From: Tabrizicola flagellatus
Lineage (GTDB): Bacteria > Pseudomonadota > Alphaproteobacteria > Rhodobacterales > Rhodobacteraceae
NCBI RefSeq assembly: GCF_008271465.1
Contig: NZ_VMDU01000002.1
Span: forward strand, 124,001-188,000
Direction: 5' to 3'
DNA: 64,000 nt
This document shows, piece after piece, positions 8,797-18,738 of the stretch. The stretch's first letter is position 1. The number at the start of each line of letters is the position of its first letter. The position numbers were made by a program, and so were the translations under genes. The notes below the pieces were generated by a model. That model worked only from the letters and a program-made list of their open reading frames with translations. It was not told the origin of the DNA and did no database searches.

Positions 8797-9830
8797 GCCT
8801 TGCCCAACCGTTCGCCCACCCCTTTGCGATCGAGGAGGGGGCGCCACCAGGATTCGTTGTCGAGATACCAGCGGACGGTGCGGCGCAGGCCCTCCTCGAC
8901 GGTGACGGAGGGGCGCCAGCCGAGTTCCTGCCGGATGCGGCTGGGGTCGATGGCGTAGCGGGCATCATGGCCGGGGCGGTCGGTGACGAAAGTGATCTGG
9001 TCCGCGTAGGGGGTGGGTTTGGGGGCCATCTCGTCGAGCAGCGCGCAGATCGTGCGGACGAGGTCGATGTTGCGCCGTTCGTTCTCGCCTCCGATGTTGT
9101 AGCTGCGCCCCAGGGCGCCCTTTTCCAGGACGAGGAGCAGGGCGTCGGAGTGGTCCTCGACGTAGAGCCAGTCCCGCACGTTCTCGCCCGTGCCATAGAC
9201 CGGGATGGGCTTGCCGTGGAGGGCGTTCAGGATGACGACGGGGATCAGCTTTTCGGGGAAGTGGAAGGGCCCGTAGTTGTTCGAGCAATTGGTGAGGACC
9301 ACCGGCAGGCCGTAGGTTTCGTGCCAGGCCCGGACGAGGTGATCGGAGGCGGCCTTGGACGCGGAATAGGGCGAGCGCGGGTCGTAGGGGGTTTCCTCGG
9401 TGAACTGGCCGGTGGGGCCGAGCGAGCCGAAGACCTCGTCGGTGGAGATGTGGTGAAAGCGGAAGCCCGCGGGCTTGCCCTGTCTTGTCCAGTGGGCGCG
9501 GGCGGCTTCCAGCAGGTTGAAGGTGCCGGTGATGTTGGTGTCGATGAAGTCCGAGGGGCCGTCGATCGACCGGTCCACATGGCTTTCGGCGGCGAGGTGC
9601 ATCACCGCATCGGGGGCATGGGTGGCGAAGATCCGGTCCAGCGCGGCGCGGTCGCGGATGTCGGCCTGTTCGAAGCGGTAGAGCGGCGAGTCCGCGACCA
9701 TGGCAACATTGGCCGGGTTCGCGGCATAGGTCAGGGCATCGAGGTTCACCACCTGATGTCCGCGCGAGACGGCCAGGCGGACGACGGCGGAACCGATGAA
9801 ACCGCAGCCTCCGGTGACGAGAAGTTTCAT
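8793..9830 (-). CDS. rfbB: dTDP-glucose 4,6-dehydratase
   Basis: 345 residues. It converts dTDP-glucose to dTDP-4-keto-6-deoxyglucose. The NAD+-binding GGCGFIG is at residues 7-13. The catalytic T130-D131-E132 triad (HISTDEVFG) and Y155/K159 of YSASK are present. [14 protein letters not shown] and [12 protein letters not shown] are further family blocks. It overlaps rfbC and rfbD by four bases each. Confidence 0.97.
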   Translation of the reverse strand: MKLLVTGGCGFIGSAVVRLAVSRGHQVVNLDALTYAANPANVAMVADSPLYRFEQADIRDRAALDRIFATHAPDAVMHLAAESHVDRSIDGPSDFIDTNITGTFNLLEAARAHWTRQGKPAGFRFHHISTDEVFGSLGPTGQFTEETPYDPRSPYSASKAASDHLVRAWHETYGLPVVLTNCSNNYGPFHFPEKLIPVVILNALHGKPIPVYGTGENVRDWLYVEDHSDALLLVLEKGALGRSYNIGGENERRNIDLVRTICALLDEMAPKPTPYADQITFVTDRPGHDARYAIDPSRIRQELGWRPSVTVEEGLRRTVRWYLDNESWWRPLLDRKGVGERLGKA

Positions 9831-10387
9831 GTGGCCTCCCGGCGGAAGGGGGTGCCGATCTCGGCCAGGAGCGGCGCGCGGGCGTCCTTGTCGGACAGGA
9901 TCGGGGCCGAGATGCCCCAGTCGATGCCGAGGGCCGGATCGTCCCAGCGCACGGCGCCGTCATGGTCGGGGCTGTAGAAGTCGGTGCATTTGTATTGCAC
10001 CTCGGTGTCGTCGGTCAGGGTGACAAAGCCGTGCAGGAAGCCCTTGGGCACCAGAAGCTGGCGGCCGTTGTCGGCCGTCAGTTCCACCGCGACCCAGCGG
10101 CCGTAGGTGGGAGAGCCGTCGCGGATGTCCACCGCAACATCGAGGATCGCCCCGCGCGAGCAGCGGATCAGCTTGTCCTGCGCGCGGGGCGGACGCTGGA
10201 AATGCAGGCCGCGCAGGGTGCCTTTCGCGGCCGAGAAGGAATGGTTGTCCTGGACGAAGGTCAGGTCCAGCCCGGCCTCGGCCATGCGGGAGGCGTTCCA
10301 GGTCTCGGTGAACCAGCCGCGCGCATCGCCGAAGCGGCGGGGGGTCAGGATCACGACATCGGCCAGACTTGTCGGGACTAGATCCAT
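9827..10387 (-). CDS. rfbC: dTDP-4-dehydrorhamnose 3,5-epimerase
   Basis: 186 residues of the RmlC cupin family. The catalytic His is H62 in LRGLHFQ, and the C-terminal YKCTDFYSP region supplies the tyrosine and substrate contacts. ATG 10387 and GTG 10390 are both possible starts behind a GAAGGGG stretch. It is the first gene of the rfbCBDA unit and lies 94 bases after the GT61 gene on the same strand. L-rhamnose probably goes into lipopolysaccharide or an exopolysaccharide. Confidence 0.95.
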   Translation of the reverse strand: MDLVPTSLADVVILTPRRFGDARGWFTETWNASRMAEAGLDLTFVQDNHSFSAAKGTLRGLHFQRPPRAQDKLIRCSRGAILDVAVDIRDGSPTYGRWVAVELTADNGRQLLVPKGFLHGFVTLTDDTEVQYKCTDFYSPDHDGAVRWDDPALGIDWGISAPILSDKDARAPLLAEIGTPFRREAT

Positions 10388-10481
10388 CACGCGTGCACCC
10401 CTTCTTCCGCTGGATCACAGATGCCGAAGGACGGCAGCGGATGCAATGGTGTTCCGACCCAGCCGGCGTGGCGCCACCGGT

Positions 10482-11675
10482 TCAGGCGGTCTCGCGCAGG
10501 GTGAAGCGCCGGCGGGCCGCGATCAGGGCCAGCGAGCGGGCATCGAGCGCCAGGTCGGGCCGGGGGATGCGGCCTGTGCGCTCTCCCGAGGCGGACAGCC
10601 AGCCGGTCAGCCGGTCGCGCGGTGTGCCGACCGGCTGGGGGTCATCGTGGAAACCGCCGTCGCGCAGGGCGGCCCAGACCGCGGGCATGTCGAGCACCCC
10701 GACGGTCGCGCCGGGCCTGCCGGGGCTGCTGAGGTCCGCCAGGCCGAAGTCGAGGAAAACCGGCTTCGGCGACCCGGCCGACCGGAACCACGCCTGGAAA
10801 TGGCGATACGGCGGCCGACGCAGGATCACTGCCGCCCGTGAGTCCGGCCTTGCGAAGAGCGACCAGAGATGCGCGGCGGAGCCGTCGGCGAAGATGATCC
10901 GCCGGGCGGCCCGGTAGCGCCGGATCTGTTCGCCGATCGGGACCGTTTCCGGGTGGAAGATCGAATAGCCGTTGCGGCGCAGGGCTGTCTCGAGGACGTT
11001 TTCCTCGAGGAACTGGCCCAGATCGAGGCCCAACGCGCCGCGGCTGACGTAGAGATCCTCGCCGCCTGAGGCGTCGGGCTGGCCGCGGAAGCGGTCGAGC
11101 CAGCGGCGGTAGGCGGTAGCGACGCAGGGCCTGCGTTCCAGATTGCACAGGTCCTGGGGCAGGATAAGCGCCTCGCAGCGCGTCGAGGCGCCGACGAGTT
11201 GCACCGGATTCCGGATGCCGAGATGGGCCAGAAGCTCGAGGAAATAGCCCGGCAGGGCGTCGAAGCCGATCTGTTCGGCAATGAATACAAGCCGCGCCTC
11301 GGGAAAGCGGTCGCAGGCCGTCAGCCGCCCGAGGGACTGGGTGACGAGATGGCCGAACTGGGGCCCCGCGATGCCACCGAAGATCGACAGGCCGTCCAGC
11401 GTGGCGGCAGGCTGCGGAAGCGGCGCGGTCGTGTCCGGCTGAAGCAATCTGTTCCGATACGAACTGCCGCCATGCCTGATGCCGCTGCCGTCGGCGCAGC
11501 GGACACCCTGGCCGCGGAGGTTGATCCTGTCGGGCCGGTCGGTGCCGTCGCGGTTCGCCGCGGCATCCAGTCCGGCCACCAGGATCGCGTCCCGGATCAG
11601 CACGCAGCCGGGCGGCATGGGCTGCGCGAGCATCACCGGGCCTGACTTGCGGGGATCTTGCGGGCTCTGGGGCAT
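10482..11675 (-). CDS. Glycosyltransferase family 61 (DUF563) protein
   Basis: About 397 residues from ATG 11675; ATG 11633 is an alternative start, and a longer frame back to 12071 runs under the opposite gene. The family features are the central block with EALILPQDL, then GEDLYVSR near the middle, and a C-terminal block with RIIFADGSAAHLWSLFA, typical of bacterial GT61 capsule or LPS transferases. Donor and acceptor cannot be told from sequence. It lies just upstream of the dTDP-rhamnose genes on the same strand, so a role in the same surface glycan is a reasonable inference. No ribosome-binding site stands out. Confidence 0.75.
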   Translation of the reverse strand: MPQSPQDPRKSGPVMLAQPMPPGCVLIRDAILVAGLDAAANRDGTDRPDRINLRGQGVRCADGSGIRHGGSSYRNRLLQPDTTAPLPQPAATLDGLSIFGGIAGPQFGHLVTQSLGRLTACDRFPEARLVFIAEQIGFDALPGYFLELLAHLGIRNPVQLVGASTRCEALILPQDLCNLERRPCVATAYRRWLDRFRGQPDASGGEDLYVSRGALGLDLGQFLEENVLETALRRNGYSIFHPETVPIGEQIRRYRAARRIIFADGSAAHLWSLFARPDSRAAVILRRPPYRHFQAWFRSAGSPKPVFLDFGLADLSSPGRPGATVGVLDMPAVWAALRDGGFHDDPQPVGTPRDRLTGWLSASGERTGRIPRPDLALDARSLALIAARRRFTLRETA

Positions 11676-11792
11676 GGCGCCGGTGACGTTCGCGGATTCG
11701 CCGCCCCCGTGCAAGCAGGTCGGCTTTTTGGGTCTGGTCGCGGCCACGGGTTCTGGTATCTGGATCCGACCGGTGAAAAGAGGACGACAGCC

Positions 11793-12842
11793 ATGACGCA
11801 TCTCTGGGTGCGGGCCGAGCAACGGCCGAACGAGGAGCGGGTGGGCATCACCCCCGAAGGCGCGGCGGCGCTGATCCGGGCGGGGATCCGGGTGACGGTC
11901 GAGGAGTCCTCGGTCCGCGCCATTCCGATCGACGGCTACCGCGCGGCGGGCTGCGAGATCGCGGGAGAGAACCTGTGGCCACAGGCCCCGGCGGATGCGA
12001 TCATCTTCGGGCTGAAGGAGTTGCCCGAGGACGGCACGCCGCTTGTCCACCGGCACATCATGTTCGGCCATGCCTACAAGGGCCAGCCGGCGGGGCGGGT
12101 GCTTTTGCAGCGATTCAAGGGCGGGGGCGGGGTGCTTTACGACCTGGAGTATCTGGTGGACGAGACCGGCCGGCGCGTCGCCGCCTTCGGCTACTGGGCG
12201 GGCTATGCCGGCGCGGCGGTTTCACTGAAGGTCTGGGCGGCGCAACAGCGCGGCGGGATCGCAGGGCCAGTGCGCAAGGTGGCGTCGAAGGATGCGCTGC
12301 TGGCGGAGTTGGGCAAGGAGCTTCAGGGCCTGGGCCGGCCGCGCGCGATCATCATCGGGGCGCTTGGCCGGGTGGGCACGGGTGCGGCCGATCTTTGCGG
12401 GGCGATGGGCGTCGCGGTCACGAAATGGGACATGGCCGAGACCGCGAGCGGCGGACCGTTCCCGGAGATCCTGGAACACGAGATCTTCCTGAACTGCATC
12501 CTCGCGCGACCGGGCTGCCCGGTGTTCGTGCCGGCCAGCGCCAAGACCGATGCGCGCAAGCTGACGGTGATCGGCGACATCGCCTGCGATCCGACCAGTG
12601 ATTTCTCGCCGATCAAGGTCTATGACCGGGTGACGGACTGGGATGCGCCGGCGCTGCGCGTGGCCGAGAACCCGCCGCTGGACGTGACCGCGATCGACAA
12701 CCTGCCGAGCCTGATGCCGGTGGAATCCTCGCAGGACTATGCGGCGCAGCTTTTGCCGTCGCTGTTGACGCTGACTGACCTGGGGTCGGGCGTCTGGGGT
12801 CGGGCGAAGGTGGAATTCGACAGGCACGTCGCGGGCGTGTGA
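11793..12842 (+). CDS. Saccharopine dehydrogenase (NAD+, L-lysine-forming type)
   Basis: 349 residues of the alanine dehydrogenase/PNT-like fold, as in fungal LYS1. The N-terminus RAEQRPNEERVGITPEGA is the family start, and a Rossmann segment IIIGALGRVGTGA lies near residues 183-195. The enzyme interconverts saccharopine with lysine and 2-oxoglutarate. AGAGG upstream supports ATG 11793; a longer frame from 11658 overlaps the opposite gene. The next gene is the matching saccharopine reductase, so the pair runs a saccharopine route, in this group more likely for lysine breakdown. Confidence 0.88.
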   Translation: MTHLWVRAEQRPNEERVGITPEGAAALIRAGIRVTVEESSVRAIPIDGYRAAGCEIAGENLWPQAPADAIIFGLKELPEDGTPLVHRHIMFGHAYKGQPAGRVLLQRFKGGGGVLYDLEYLVDETGRRVAAFGYWAGYAGAAVSLKVWAAQQRGGIAGPVRKVASKDALLAELGKELQGLGRPRAIIIGALGRVGTGAADLCGAMGVAVTKWDMAETASGGPFPEILEHEIFLNCILARPGCPVFVPASAKTDARKLTVIGDIACDPTSDFSPIKVYDRVTDWDAPALRVAENPPLDVTAIDNLPSLMPVESSQDYAAQLLPSLLTLTDLGSGVWGRAKVEFDRHVAGV

Positions 12843-12848
12843 GCGGGG

Positions 12849-12895
12849 GCAAATTTCTTCGAAGAAATTTGCCAAGAATTTTCGAAAATTCTTGG
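12849..12895. repeat. Two abutting perfect AT-rich palindromes
   Basis: A perfect 24-bp palindrome centred on CTTCGAAG (12849-12872) is followed with a one-base overlap by a second perfect 24-bp palindrome centred on TTTTCGAAAA (12872-12895). Both are AT-rich in very GC-rich DNA. They fill the gap between the two saccharopine genes. A degenerate relative of the second palindrome lies at 48897-48923. The pair may be a mobile-type repeat, an RNA hairpin pair or a protein-binding site. Confidence 0.8.
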
Positions 12896-12927
12896 TCCCG
12901 CATGGGCCAAGCGGAGGGGATGAAGAA

Positions 12928-14079
12928 ATGACGATCCATTGGTGCGGCACGGGGCTGTCGTCGATACCGGGGCTGCGGCGGCTTCTGGAGGCGGGGCATC
13001 CCGTCACCGTCTGGAACCGCACGGTCGAGAAGGCGCGGGCCGAAGTGGGCGACCTGACCGACGACATCCGCCCCTTCACCCTCGAGGGACTGGCCGAGGC
13101 GTTGAAGCCCGGCGACATCACGGTGTCGATGCTGCCGGCCGATCAGCATGTGGCCATCGCGAAACTGTGCCTGGAAAAGGGGGCGAATTTCTGTTCCTCC
13201 AGCTACATCGCCCCCGAGATGCGGGCGCTGGATCAGCACTTCCGCGAGAAGGGCCTGGTTTCGATCAACGAGGTTGGCCTCGACCCCGGCATCGACCACC
13301 TGATGGCGCATGACCTGGTGGCGCGCTATCGCGCCTCGAAGGCCTACGACAACGAGAATGTCCTGAGCTTCACCAGCTACTGCGGTGGGGTTCCGAAGGA
13401 GGCGAATGCCTTCCGCTACAAGTTCAGCTGGGCCCCGGCGGGGGTGCTGAAGGCGCTGCGGTCGCCCTCGCGCAGCCTGCGGCATTTCACCGAACTGCGG
13501 GTGGCGCGGCCCTGGGAGGCAATCACCCGCTATGATGCGCCCTTGCCGGTGCCGGAAAGCTTCGAGGTCTATCCGAACCGCGACAGCTATCCGTTCATGG
13601 AGGAATACCGCTTCGAGAAGCACTGGAAGGTGAAGGATTTCGTCCGGGGCACGATCCGGCTGAACGGCTGGGCCGATGCCTGGGCGCCGATCTTCCGCGA
13701 GATCGAGGCACTGGAGGGCAAGCCCCTGGCCGAGATCAACGCCGCGCTCGAGGCGCGGGCGGCGGCGCTGCTGAAGGACAATTCCTATGCCGAGGGTGAG
13801 CCGGACCGGGTGCTGCTGTTCGTGTCGCTGAAGGCCGAACGCGACGGCAAGCCCGTGTTCCACGAGACCTGGGCGATGGATGCCTGGGGCGACGTGCGCG
13901 GCACGGCGATGGGGCGGCTGGTCTCGGTGCCGGTCTCGCTGGCCATCGAGGCGGTGCTGAACCGCGAGATCCCGGCCGGGGTGCATGGCGCGCCGCATGA
14001 TCCGAGGCTGGTGGCGCGCTGGCTGGACCAGGTCGGCCACCTGGCGCAGTTCATGCGGCGGATCGACCACCTGGCCTGA
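12928..14079 (+). CDS. Saccharopine reductase/dehydrogenase (L-glutamate-forming type)
   Basis: 383 residues of the saccharopine dehydrogenase family (LYS9-like). The Rossmann start is WCGTGLSSIPGLRRLLEAG. The stretches SSSYIAPEMRALD and NEVGLDPGIDHLMA are conserved family blocks near residues 90-130, the latter a substrate-site signature. It interconverts saccharopine with glutamate and aminoadipate semialdehyde. GGAGGGG before ATG 12928 supports the start. It follows the lysine-forming saccharopine dehydrogenase, separated only by the paired palindromes. Confidence 0.9.
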   Translation: MTIHWCGTGLSSIPGLRRLLEAGHPVTVWNRTVEKARAEVGDLTDDIRPFTLEGLAEALKPGDITVSMLPADQHVAIAKLCLEKGANFCSSSYIAPEMRALDQHFREKGLVSINEVGLDPGIDHLMAHDLVARYRASKAYDNENVLSFTSYCGGVPKEANAFRYKFSWAPAGVLKALRSPSRSLRHFTELRVARPWEAITRYDAPLPVPESFEVYPNRDSYPFMEEYRFEKHWKVKDFVRGTIRLNGWADAWAPIFREIEALEGKPLAEINAALEARAAALLKDNSYAEGEPDRVLLFVSLKAERDGKPVFHETWAMDAWGDVRGTAMGRLVSVPVSLAIEAVLNREIPAGVHGAPHDPRLVARWLDQVGHLAQFMRRIDHLA

Positions 14080-14100
14080 CAGCTCCTCGTTCGGCATCGC

Positions 14101-14125
14101 CTCCTCGTCGCGGGTCGGCGAGGAG
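14101..14125. terminator. CTCCTCG/CGAGGAG hairpin after the saccharopine genes
   Basis: Arms CTCCTCG (14101-14107) and CGAGGAG (14119-14125) enclose an 11-base loop 22 bases after the stop. No U-run follows, so it is either a factor-dependent terminator or a repeat. Similar CTCCTCG-containing hairpins occur near 24021 and 37355. Confidence 0.4.
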
Positions 14126-14209
14126 TGACGAAGTCATCGACGAGCCCGGCGCAATTGCCTATCATCCCGCCATGATCCGGGGGAACCGGACAGGCAGGCG
14201 AGGCAGGGC

Positions 14210-15943
14210 GTGGGCGGCACCGGCATCAGGTCTGGACGTTTCGACCGGCTGGCCGACCGGCTGGCTCTCCTGGCGGCGCGGCGTGCGCCGGTGGCCGGCG
14301 GCTTCGTCGCTCAGCCCGAGCCGCGCTCCATCGGGACACTCTCGCGCGGGCGGCAGCTGGTGGAGGGCACGGTCCTCTTTGCAGGCCATCTGGCCGAGAT
14401 CGGCGGCGGTTCGATCTGGGATGTGGCGGTGCCCGATCGCGCCTTCGCCGAAGAGATCCACGGGTTTGCCTGGCTGGACGACCTGGCGGCGCTGGGCACC
14501 AGGGAGGCGCGGGCGCGCGCCCAGGCCTGGACCTGGGACTGGATCGCGCGCTACGGCGCCGGGCGCGGCCCCGGCTGGACGCCGGACCTGACAGGGCGGC
14601 GGATCATCCGCTGGATCCACCATGCCACGCTGCTCTTGGCCGCCCGCGCGCCATCCGAGGCCGAGGCCTTCTATCGCGCGTTGTCGCGGCAGGCGGGCTA
14701 TCTGGCCCGGCGCTGGCAGGGCGCGGCCAAGGGCCTGCCGCGGTTCGAGGCGCTGACGGGCCTCGTCTATGCCGGGATCTCGCTGATCGGGATGGAGGCG
14801 CTGGCCGACCCGGCGACCGAGGCGCTGGCGGCGGCCTGCGATGCCGACATCGACGCCGAAGGCGGCATCCCGTCGCGGAACCCGGAGGAACTGCTGGAGG
14901 TGCTGACGCTGCTGACCTGGTCGGCGAGCGCGATGACCGAGGCCGGGTTGACCGTGCCGCAACCGGTGCAGGAGGCGATCGTGCGGATCGCCCCGGCGCT
15001 GCGCACGCTGCGCCACGCGGATGGCGAACTGGCCCGGTTTCACGGCGGGGGCAGGGGCGCCGAGGGGCGGCTCGACCAGGCGCTGGCGGCGGCCGGGGGC
15101 CGGGGCGACAGACCCCCGGTGATCGCTATGGGATATGCCCGTCTGGCGGGTGGGCGGACCACGGTGATCGTGGACGCCGCGACACCTCCGGGCGGGCGGG
15201 CGGCCGAGACCGCGCATGCCTCGACGGCGGCCTTCGAGCTGACCTCGGGTCGGCGGCCGGTGGTCGTGAACTGCGGATCGGGCCTGACCTTCGGGCCGAT
15301 GTGGCGGCTGGCGGCGCGGGCGACCGAGTGCCATTCGGTGCTGGCGATGGACCGCGTCTCGTCCTCGCGCCTGTATCCGACCGGCGAGGCGCTGGAGCAT
15401 CGCGCCGCCGTCACCGCCTCGCGCATGACCACGGGCAGCGAGGGCACGGACCTCTACCTGGCGCATGACGGCTGGCTGCGCACGCACGGGCTGACCGCGA
15501 GCCGCAGCCTGACGCTGAGCCATGACGGGCGGCGGCTGTCGGGGGTCGAGGCGCTGACCGCGCTGAAGGCCGAGGCGCGCAAGCGGTTCGAGGATGTGAT
15601 GACCGCCTCGGCCATGCAGGCGGGGCGCTTTGCGGTGCGCTTCCACCTGCACCCCGATGTCGATGCGACGCTGGACATGGGGGGCGCGGCGGTGTCGCTG
15701 GTTCTGCGCAGCGGCGAGATCTGGATCTTCCGCTTCACCGGGCCGGCCGAACTGTCGCTGGATCCTTCGGCCTACCTGGAAAAAGGGCGTTTGCACCCCC
15801 GGCCAAGCCTGCAGATCGTGCTGCGCGGCGAGGCGCGGGGCTTCGAGACACGCTTGGGCTGGACCTTGGCGAAGGCAAAGGATACTCCGCTGGCCATCCG
15901 GGATCTGGAGGCCGCCGAGCCCGAGGATCCCCTGGCAGAGTGA
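14210..15943 (+). CDS. Heparinase II/III family protein
   Basis: 577 residues. An N-terminal alpha-helical toroid-like region (about 1-290) is followed by a heparinase II/III C-terminal beta domain, with GRRPVVVNCGSG and the tract around ATECHSVLAMD typical of the family. The domain includes polysaccharide lyases, but many proteobacterial members, including those found just upstream of purH in related genomes, have no proven substrate. GTG 14210 is the start, behind a purine-rich GGCGAGGCAGGG. No signal peptide is evident. It ends 12 bases before purH. Confidence 0.85.
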   Translation: MGGTGIRSGRFDRLADRLALLAARRAPVAGGFVAQPEPRSIGTLSRGRQLVEGTVLFAGHLAEIGGGSIWDVAVPDRAFAEEIHGFAWLDDLAALGTREARARAQAWTWDWIARYGAGRGPGWTPDLTGRRIIRWIHHATLLLAARAPSEAEAFYRALSRQAGYLARRWQGAAKGLPRFEALTGLVYAGISLIGMEALADPATEALAAACDADIDAEGGIPSRNPEELLEVLTLLTWSASAMTEAGLTVPQPVQEAIVRIAPALRTLRHADGELARFHGGGRGAEGRLDQALAAAGGRGDRPPVIAMGYARLAGGRTTVIVDAATPPGGRAAETAHASTAAFELTSGRRPVVVNCGSGLTFGPMWRLAARATECHSVLAMDRVSSSRLYPTGEALEHRAAVTASRMTTGSEGTDLYLAHDGWLRTHGLTASRSLTLSHDGRRLSGVEALTALKAEARKRFEDVMTASAMQAGRFAVRFHLHPDVDATLDMGGAAVSLVLRSGEIWIFRFTGPAELSLDPSAYLEKGRLHPRPSLQIVLRGEARGFETRLGWTLAKAKDTPLAIRDLEAAEPEDPLAE

Positions 15944-15955
15944 CAGGGTAGCCCC

Positions 15956-17542
15956 ATGACCAACCTCGTCCCCATCGGCCGCGCGCTGATTTCCGTTTCC
16001 GACAAGACCGGTCTTCTGGACCTGGCGCGCGCCTTGGCGGGATACGGGGTGGAACTGATCTCGACCGGTGGCACCAGCGGCATGCTGCGGGCGGCGGGGC
16101 TGGCGGTGCGGGATGTCAGCGACGTGACCGGGTTCCCCGAGATGATGGACGGCCGGGTCAAGACGCTGCATCCGAACGTGCATGGCGGGCTTCTGGCCCT
16201 GCGCGACGATGACGAGCATCTGGTGGCGATGGCCGCGCACGGGATCGAGCCGATCGACCTTCTGATCGTGAACCTTTACCCGTTCGAGGAGACGGTGGCC
16301 AAGGGCGCCGACCACGCCACCTGCATCGAGAACATCGACATCGGCGGGCCGGCGATGATCCGCGCGGCGGCGAAGAACCACCGGTTCGTCACCGTTGTGA
16401 CGGACCCGGCGGATTACGCCGCGCTCCTTGATCAGTTGAAGGCGCATGACGGGGCGACGACGATGGCCTTCCGGCAGAAGCTGGCCTTGACCGCCTATTC
16501 CCGCACTGCTGCCTATGACACCGCCGTTTCAACCTGGCTTGCGGACCAGATCGGCGAGGCGACGCCACGGTATCGCAGCCTTGCCGGGAAACTGGCGCAG
16601 CCCCTGCGCTATGGCGAGAATCCGCATCAGGCGGCGGCTTTCTATGTGGACGGCAGCCACCGGCCCGGCGTGGCGACGGCGCGGCAGTGGCAGGGGAAAG
16701 AGCTGTCCTACAACAACATCAACGACACTGATGCCGCTTTCGAACTTGTGGCCGAATTCGGCGGGCGCGCCCCGGCCTGCGCGATCATCAAGCACGCCAA
16801 CCCCTGCGGCGTCGCCACCGCAGCGACCCTGACCGAGGCCTACATCCGTGCCTACCAGTGCGACCAGACCTCGGCCTTCGGCGGGATCGTGGCGCTGAAC
16901 CAGGTGCTGGACGGGGCGACGGCGGAAGAGATCGTGAAGATCTTCACCGAGGTCGTCATCGCCCCCGACGCGACCGACGAGGCGAAGGCGATCTTTGCCG
17001 CGAAGAAGAACCTGCGGCTTCTGACCACGGGCGCGCTGCCGGACCCGAAGGCGAAAGGCCTGGCCTTCCGGCAGGTGGCGGGCGGCTTCCTGGTGCAGGA
17101 CCGGGATTCCGCGAATGTCTCGACCGCCGACCTGAAGGTGGTGACGAAGCGCGCCCCGACCGAGGCGGAACTGCGCGACCTGATGTTCGCCTGGACCGTG
17201 GCCAAGCATGTGAAGTCGAACGCGATCATCTACGTCAGGGACGGCGCCACGGTGGGCGTGGGCGCGGGGCAGATGAGCCGCGTCGATTCCACCCGCATCG
17301 CCGCGCGCAAGGCGCAGGACATGGCCGAGGCGCTGGGCCTGCCCGGGCCGCTGACGCAAGGCTCGGTCGTGGCGTCGGATGCCTTCTTCCCCTTCGCCGA
17401 CGGTCTGATCACCGCCGCCGAGGCCGGGGCCACGGCGATCATCCAGCCGGGCGGGTCGATGCGCGACGACGAGGTGATCGCGGCGGCGGACGAGCGGGGT
17501 CTCGCCATGGTCTTCACCGGCCAGCGGCATTTCCGGCACTGA
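15956..17542 (+). CDS. purH: Bifunctional AICAR transformylase/IMP cyclohydrolase
   Basis: 528 residues, the normal length. It catalyses the last two steps of IMP synthesis. The N-terminal cyclohydrolase domain has the [13 protein letters not shown] start and [10 protein letters not shown]. The C-terminal transformylase has [15 protein letters not shown], the catalytic Lys-His in IIKHANPCG, and [10 protein letters not shown]. The stop TGA shares its final A with the lspA start (TGATG). Confidence 0.98.
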   Translation: MTNLVPIGRALISVSDKTGLLDLARALAGYGVELISTGGTSGMLRAAGLAVRDVSDVTGFPEMMDGRVKTLHPNVHGGLLALRDDDEHLVAMAAHGIEPIDLLIVNLYPFEETVAKGADHATCIENIDIGGPAMIRAAAKNHRFVTVVTDPADYAALLDQLKAHDGATTMAFRQKLALTAYSRTAAYDTAVSTWLADQIGEATPRYRSLAGKLAQPLRYGENPHQAAAFYVDGSHRPGVATARQWQGKELSYNNINDTDAAFELVAEFGGRAPACAIIKHANPCGVATAATLTEAYIRAYQCDQTSAFGGIVALNQVLDGATAEEIVKIFTEVVIAPDATDEAKAIFAAKKNLRLLTTGALPDPKAKGLAFRQVAGGFLVQDRDSANVSTADLKVVTKRAPTEAELRDLMFAWTVAKHVKSNAIIYVRDGATVGVGAGQMSRVDSTRIAARKAQDMAEALGLPGPLTQGSVVASDAFFPFADGLITAAEAGATAIIQPGGSMRDDEVIAAADERGLAMVFTGQRHFRH

Positions 17543-18051
17543 TGATGCGGCGGTTCTGGATCACGGCGGCGGCGACCTTCGGGCTGGACCAGCTGACGAA
17601 GCTTGCCGTCGTGCATGGCCTGGACCTGATCACCCGGCACGAGATCGACGTGCTGCCGCCCTTCGTCAACTTCCGCATGGCCTGGAACTACGGCATCAAC
17701 TTCGGCCTCCTGGCGCATGGGTCGGACCTGGCGCGCTGGGGGCTTATCGCGGTGGCGCTGGCGATTTCGGCCTGGGTGGTCTGGTGGATGCGGCGCGAAG
17801 GCGGCAACTGGAAGGCCCAGCTTTCGGGCGGGCTTCTGATCGGTGGCGCCCTCGGCAATGTCGTTGACCGGGCGCTTTACGGTGCGGTGGCGGATTTCCT
17901 GAACATGTCCTGCTGCGGGATCGAGAACCCCTATGCCTTCAACGTGGCCGATATCGCGATCTTCGCCGGGGCGGCCGGGCTGGTGGTCTTTGCCAAGGGC
18001 GAGGCGAAGGATGCAGCAACAGACGGCAAACCCAAGCGCAAGGCGCGCTAA
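17542..18051 (+). CDS. lspA: Lipoprotein signal peptidase (signal peptidase II)
   Basis: 169 residues, integral membrane aspartyl protease cleaving prolipoprotein signal peptides at the inner membrane. The family blocks are FGLDQLTK near the start, NYGINFGL, and the two catalytic aspartates in [10 protein letters not shown] and FNVADIAI. Four hydrophobic segments are visible, with a basic tail (KPKRKAR). The double ATG at 17542/17545 overlaps the purH stop. It sits before several lipoprotein or exported-protein genes. Confidence 0.96.
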   Translation: MMRRFWITAAATFGLDQLTKLAVVHGLDLITRHEIDVLPPFVNFRMAWNYGINFGLLAHGSDLARWGLIAVALAISAWVVWWMRREGGNWKAQLSGGLLIGGALGNVVDRALYGAVADFLNMSCCGIENPYAFNVADIAIFAGAAGLVVFAKGEAKDAATDGKPKRKAR

Positions 18052-18113
18052 TCGGGCGTGACGACCGCACGGCTTTAGGCTAAGACGAGCACGAGACGAT
18101 GTCGGAGGCAGGG

Positions 18114-18644
18114 ATGCGGGCAGGACAAGGCAGGGCGGTCATCGCGTTTGCGACGATGATCACGCTGGCGGCCTGCGGCGGCAAGGGCGATCCCCAGTTG
18201 ATGAACCTGCGGTCCGGCCCCGGACCTGACGAATTCGCCATCGTGCCGCCCAAGCCTTTGGAAATGCCGGAAAACCTGTCCGAGTTGCCGGAGCCCACCC
18301 CGGGCGGGTTCAACCGCACCGACCGTGACCCCGAGGCCGAAGCCGCTATCGCCCTCGGCGGTCGGCCCTCGGCCGCGGGCGGCATCCCGGCGGCGGATTC
18401 GGCGCTTTATGGCCATGCCGCCCGCTTTGGTGTGGATCGGGCCATCCGGTCCACGCTGGCTTCGGAAGACCTGGAATGGCGGCGCGACAATAACGGCCGC
18501 ATTCTGGAACGGCTGTTCAATGTGAACGTCTATTACAAGGCCTACCGCAAGCAGCGGCTTGACCAGCAGGCCGAACTGGAGCGCTGGCGCGCCCTTGGGG
18601 TGCGCAACCCCTCGGCCCCTCCCCGCAAGCAGGGCGAGGAGTAA
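18114..18644 (+). CDS. DUF3035 (BamF-like) lipoprotein
   Basis: 176 residues. A basic N-terminus and hydrophobic stretch end in the lipobox LAAC, so it should be a lipidated envelope protein. The region after the cysteine ([14 protein letters not shown]) is the hallmark of DUF3035, a family often annotated in alphaproteobacteria as the BamF component of the outer-membrane protein assembly complex. ATG 18114 with GGAGG five bases upstream is preferred over ATG 18099. The BamF role is from family annotation, not visible in the sequence. Confidence 0.8.
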   Translation: MRAGQGRAVIAFATMITLAACGGKGDPQLMNLRSGPGPDEFAIVPPKPLEMPENLSELPEPTPGGFNRTDRDPEAEAAIALGGRPSAAGGIPAADSALYGHAARFGVDRAIRSTLASEDLEWRRDNNGRILERLFNVNVYYKAYRKQRLDQQAELERWRALGVRNPSAPPRKQGEE

Positions 18645-18738
18645 CAAGCGCGTGGACCGCGCCTGCCCGGGCTTGATTGTCCGGGCATCGCGCCGCAGGT
18701 TCCTGCGCAAGACGTCACCACTTGACCTGGAGTAGCCG

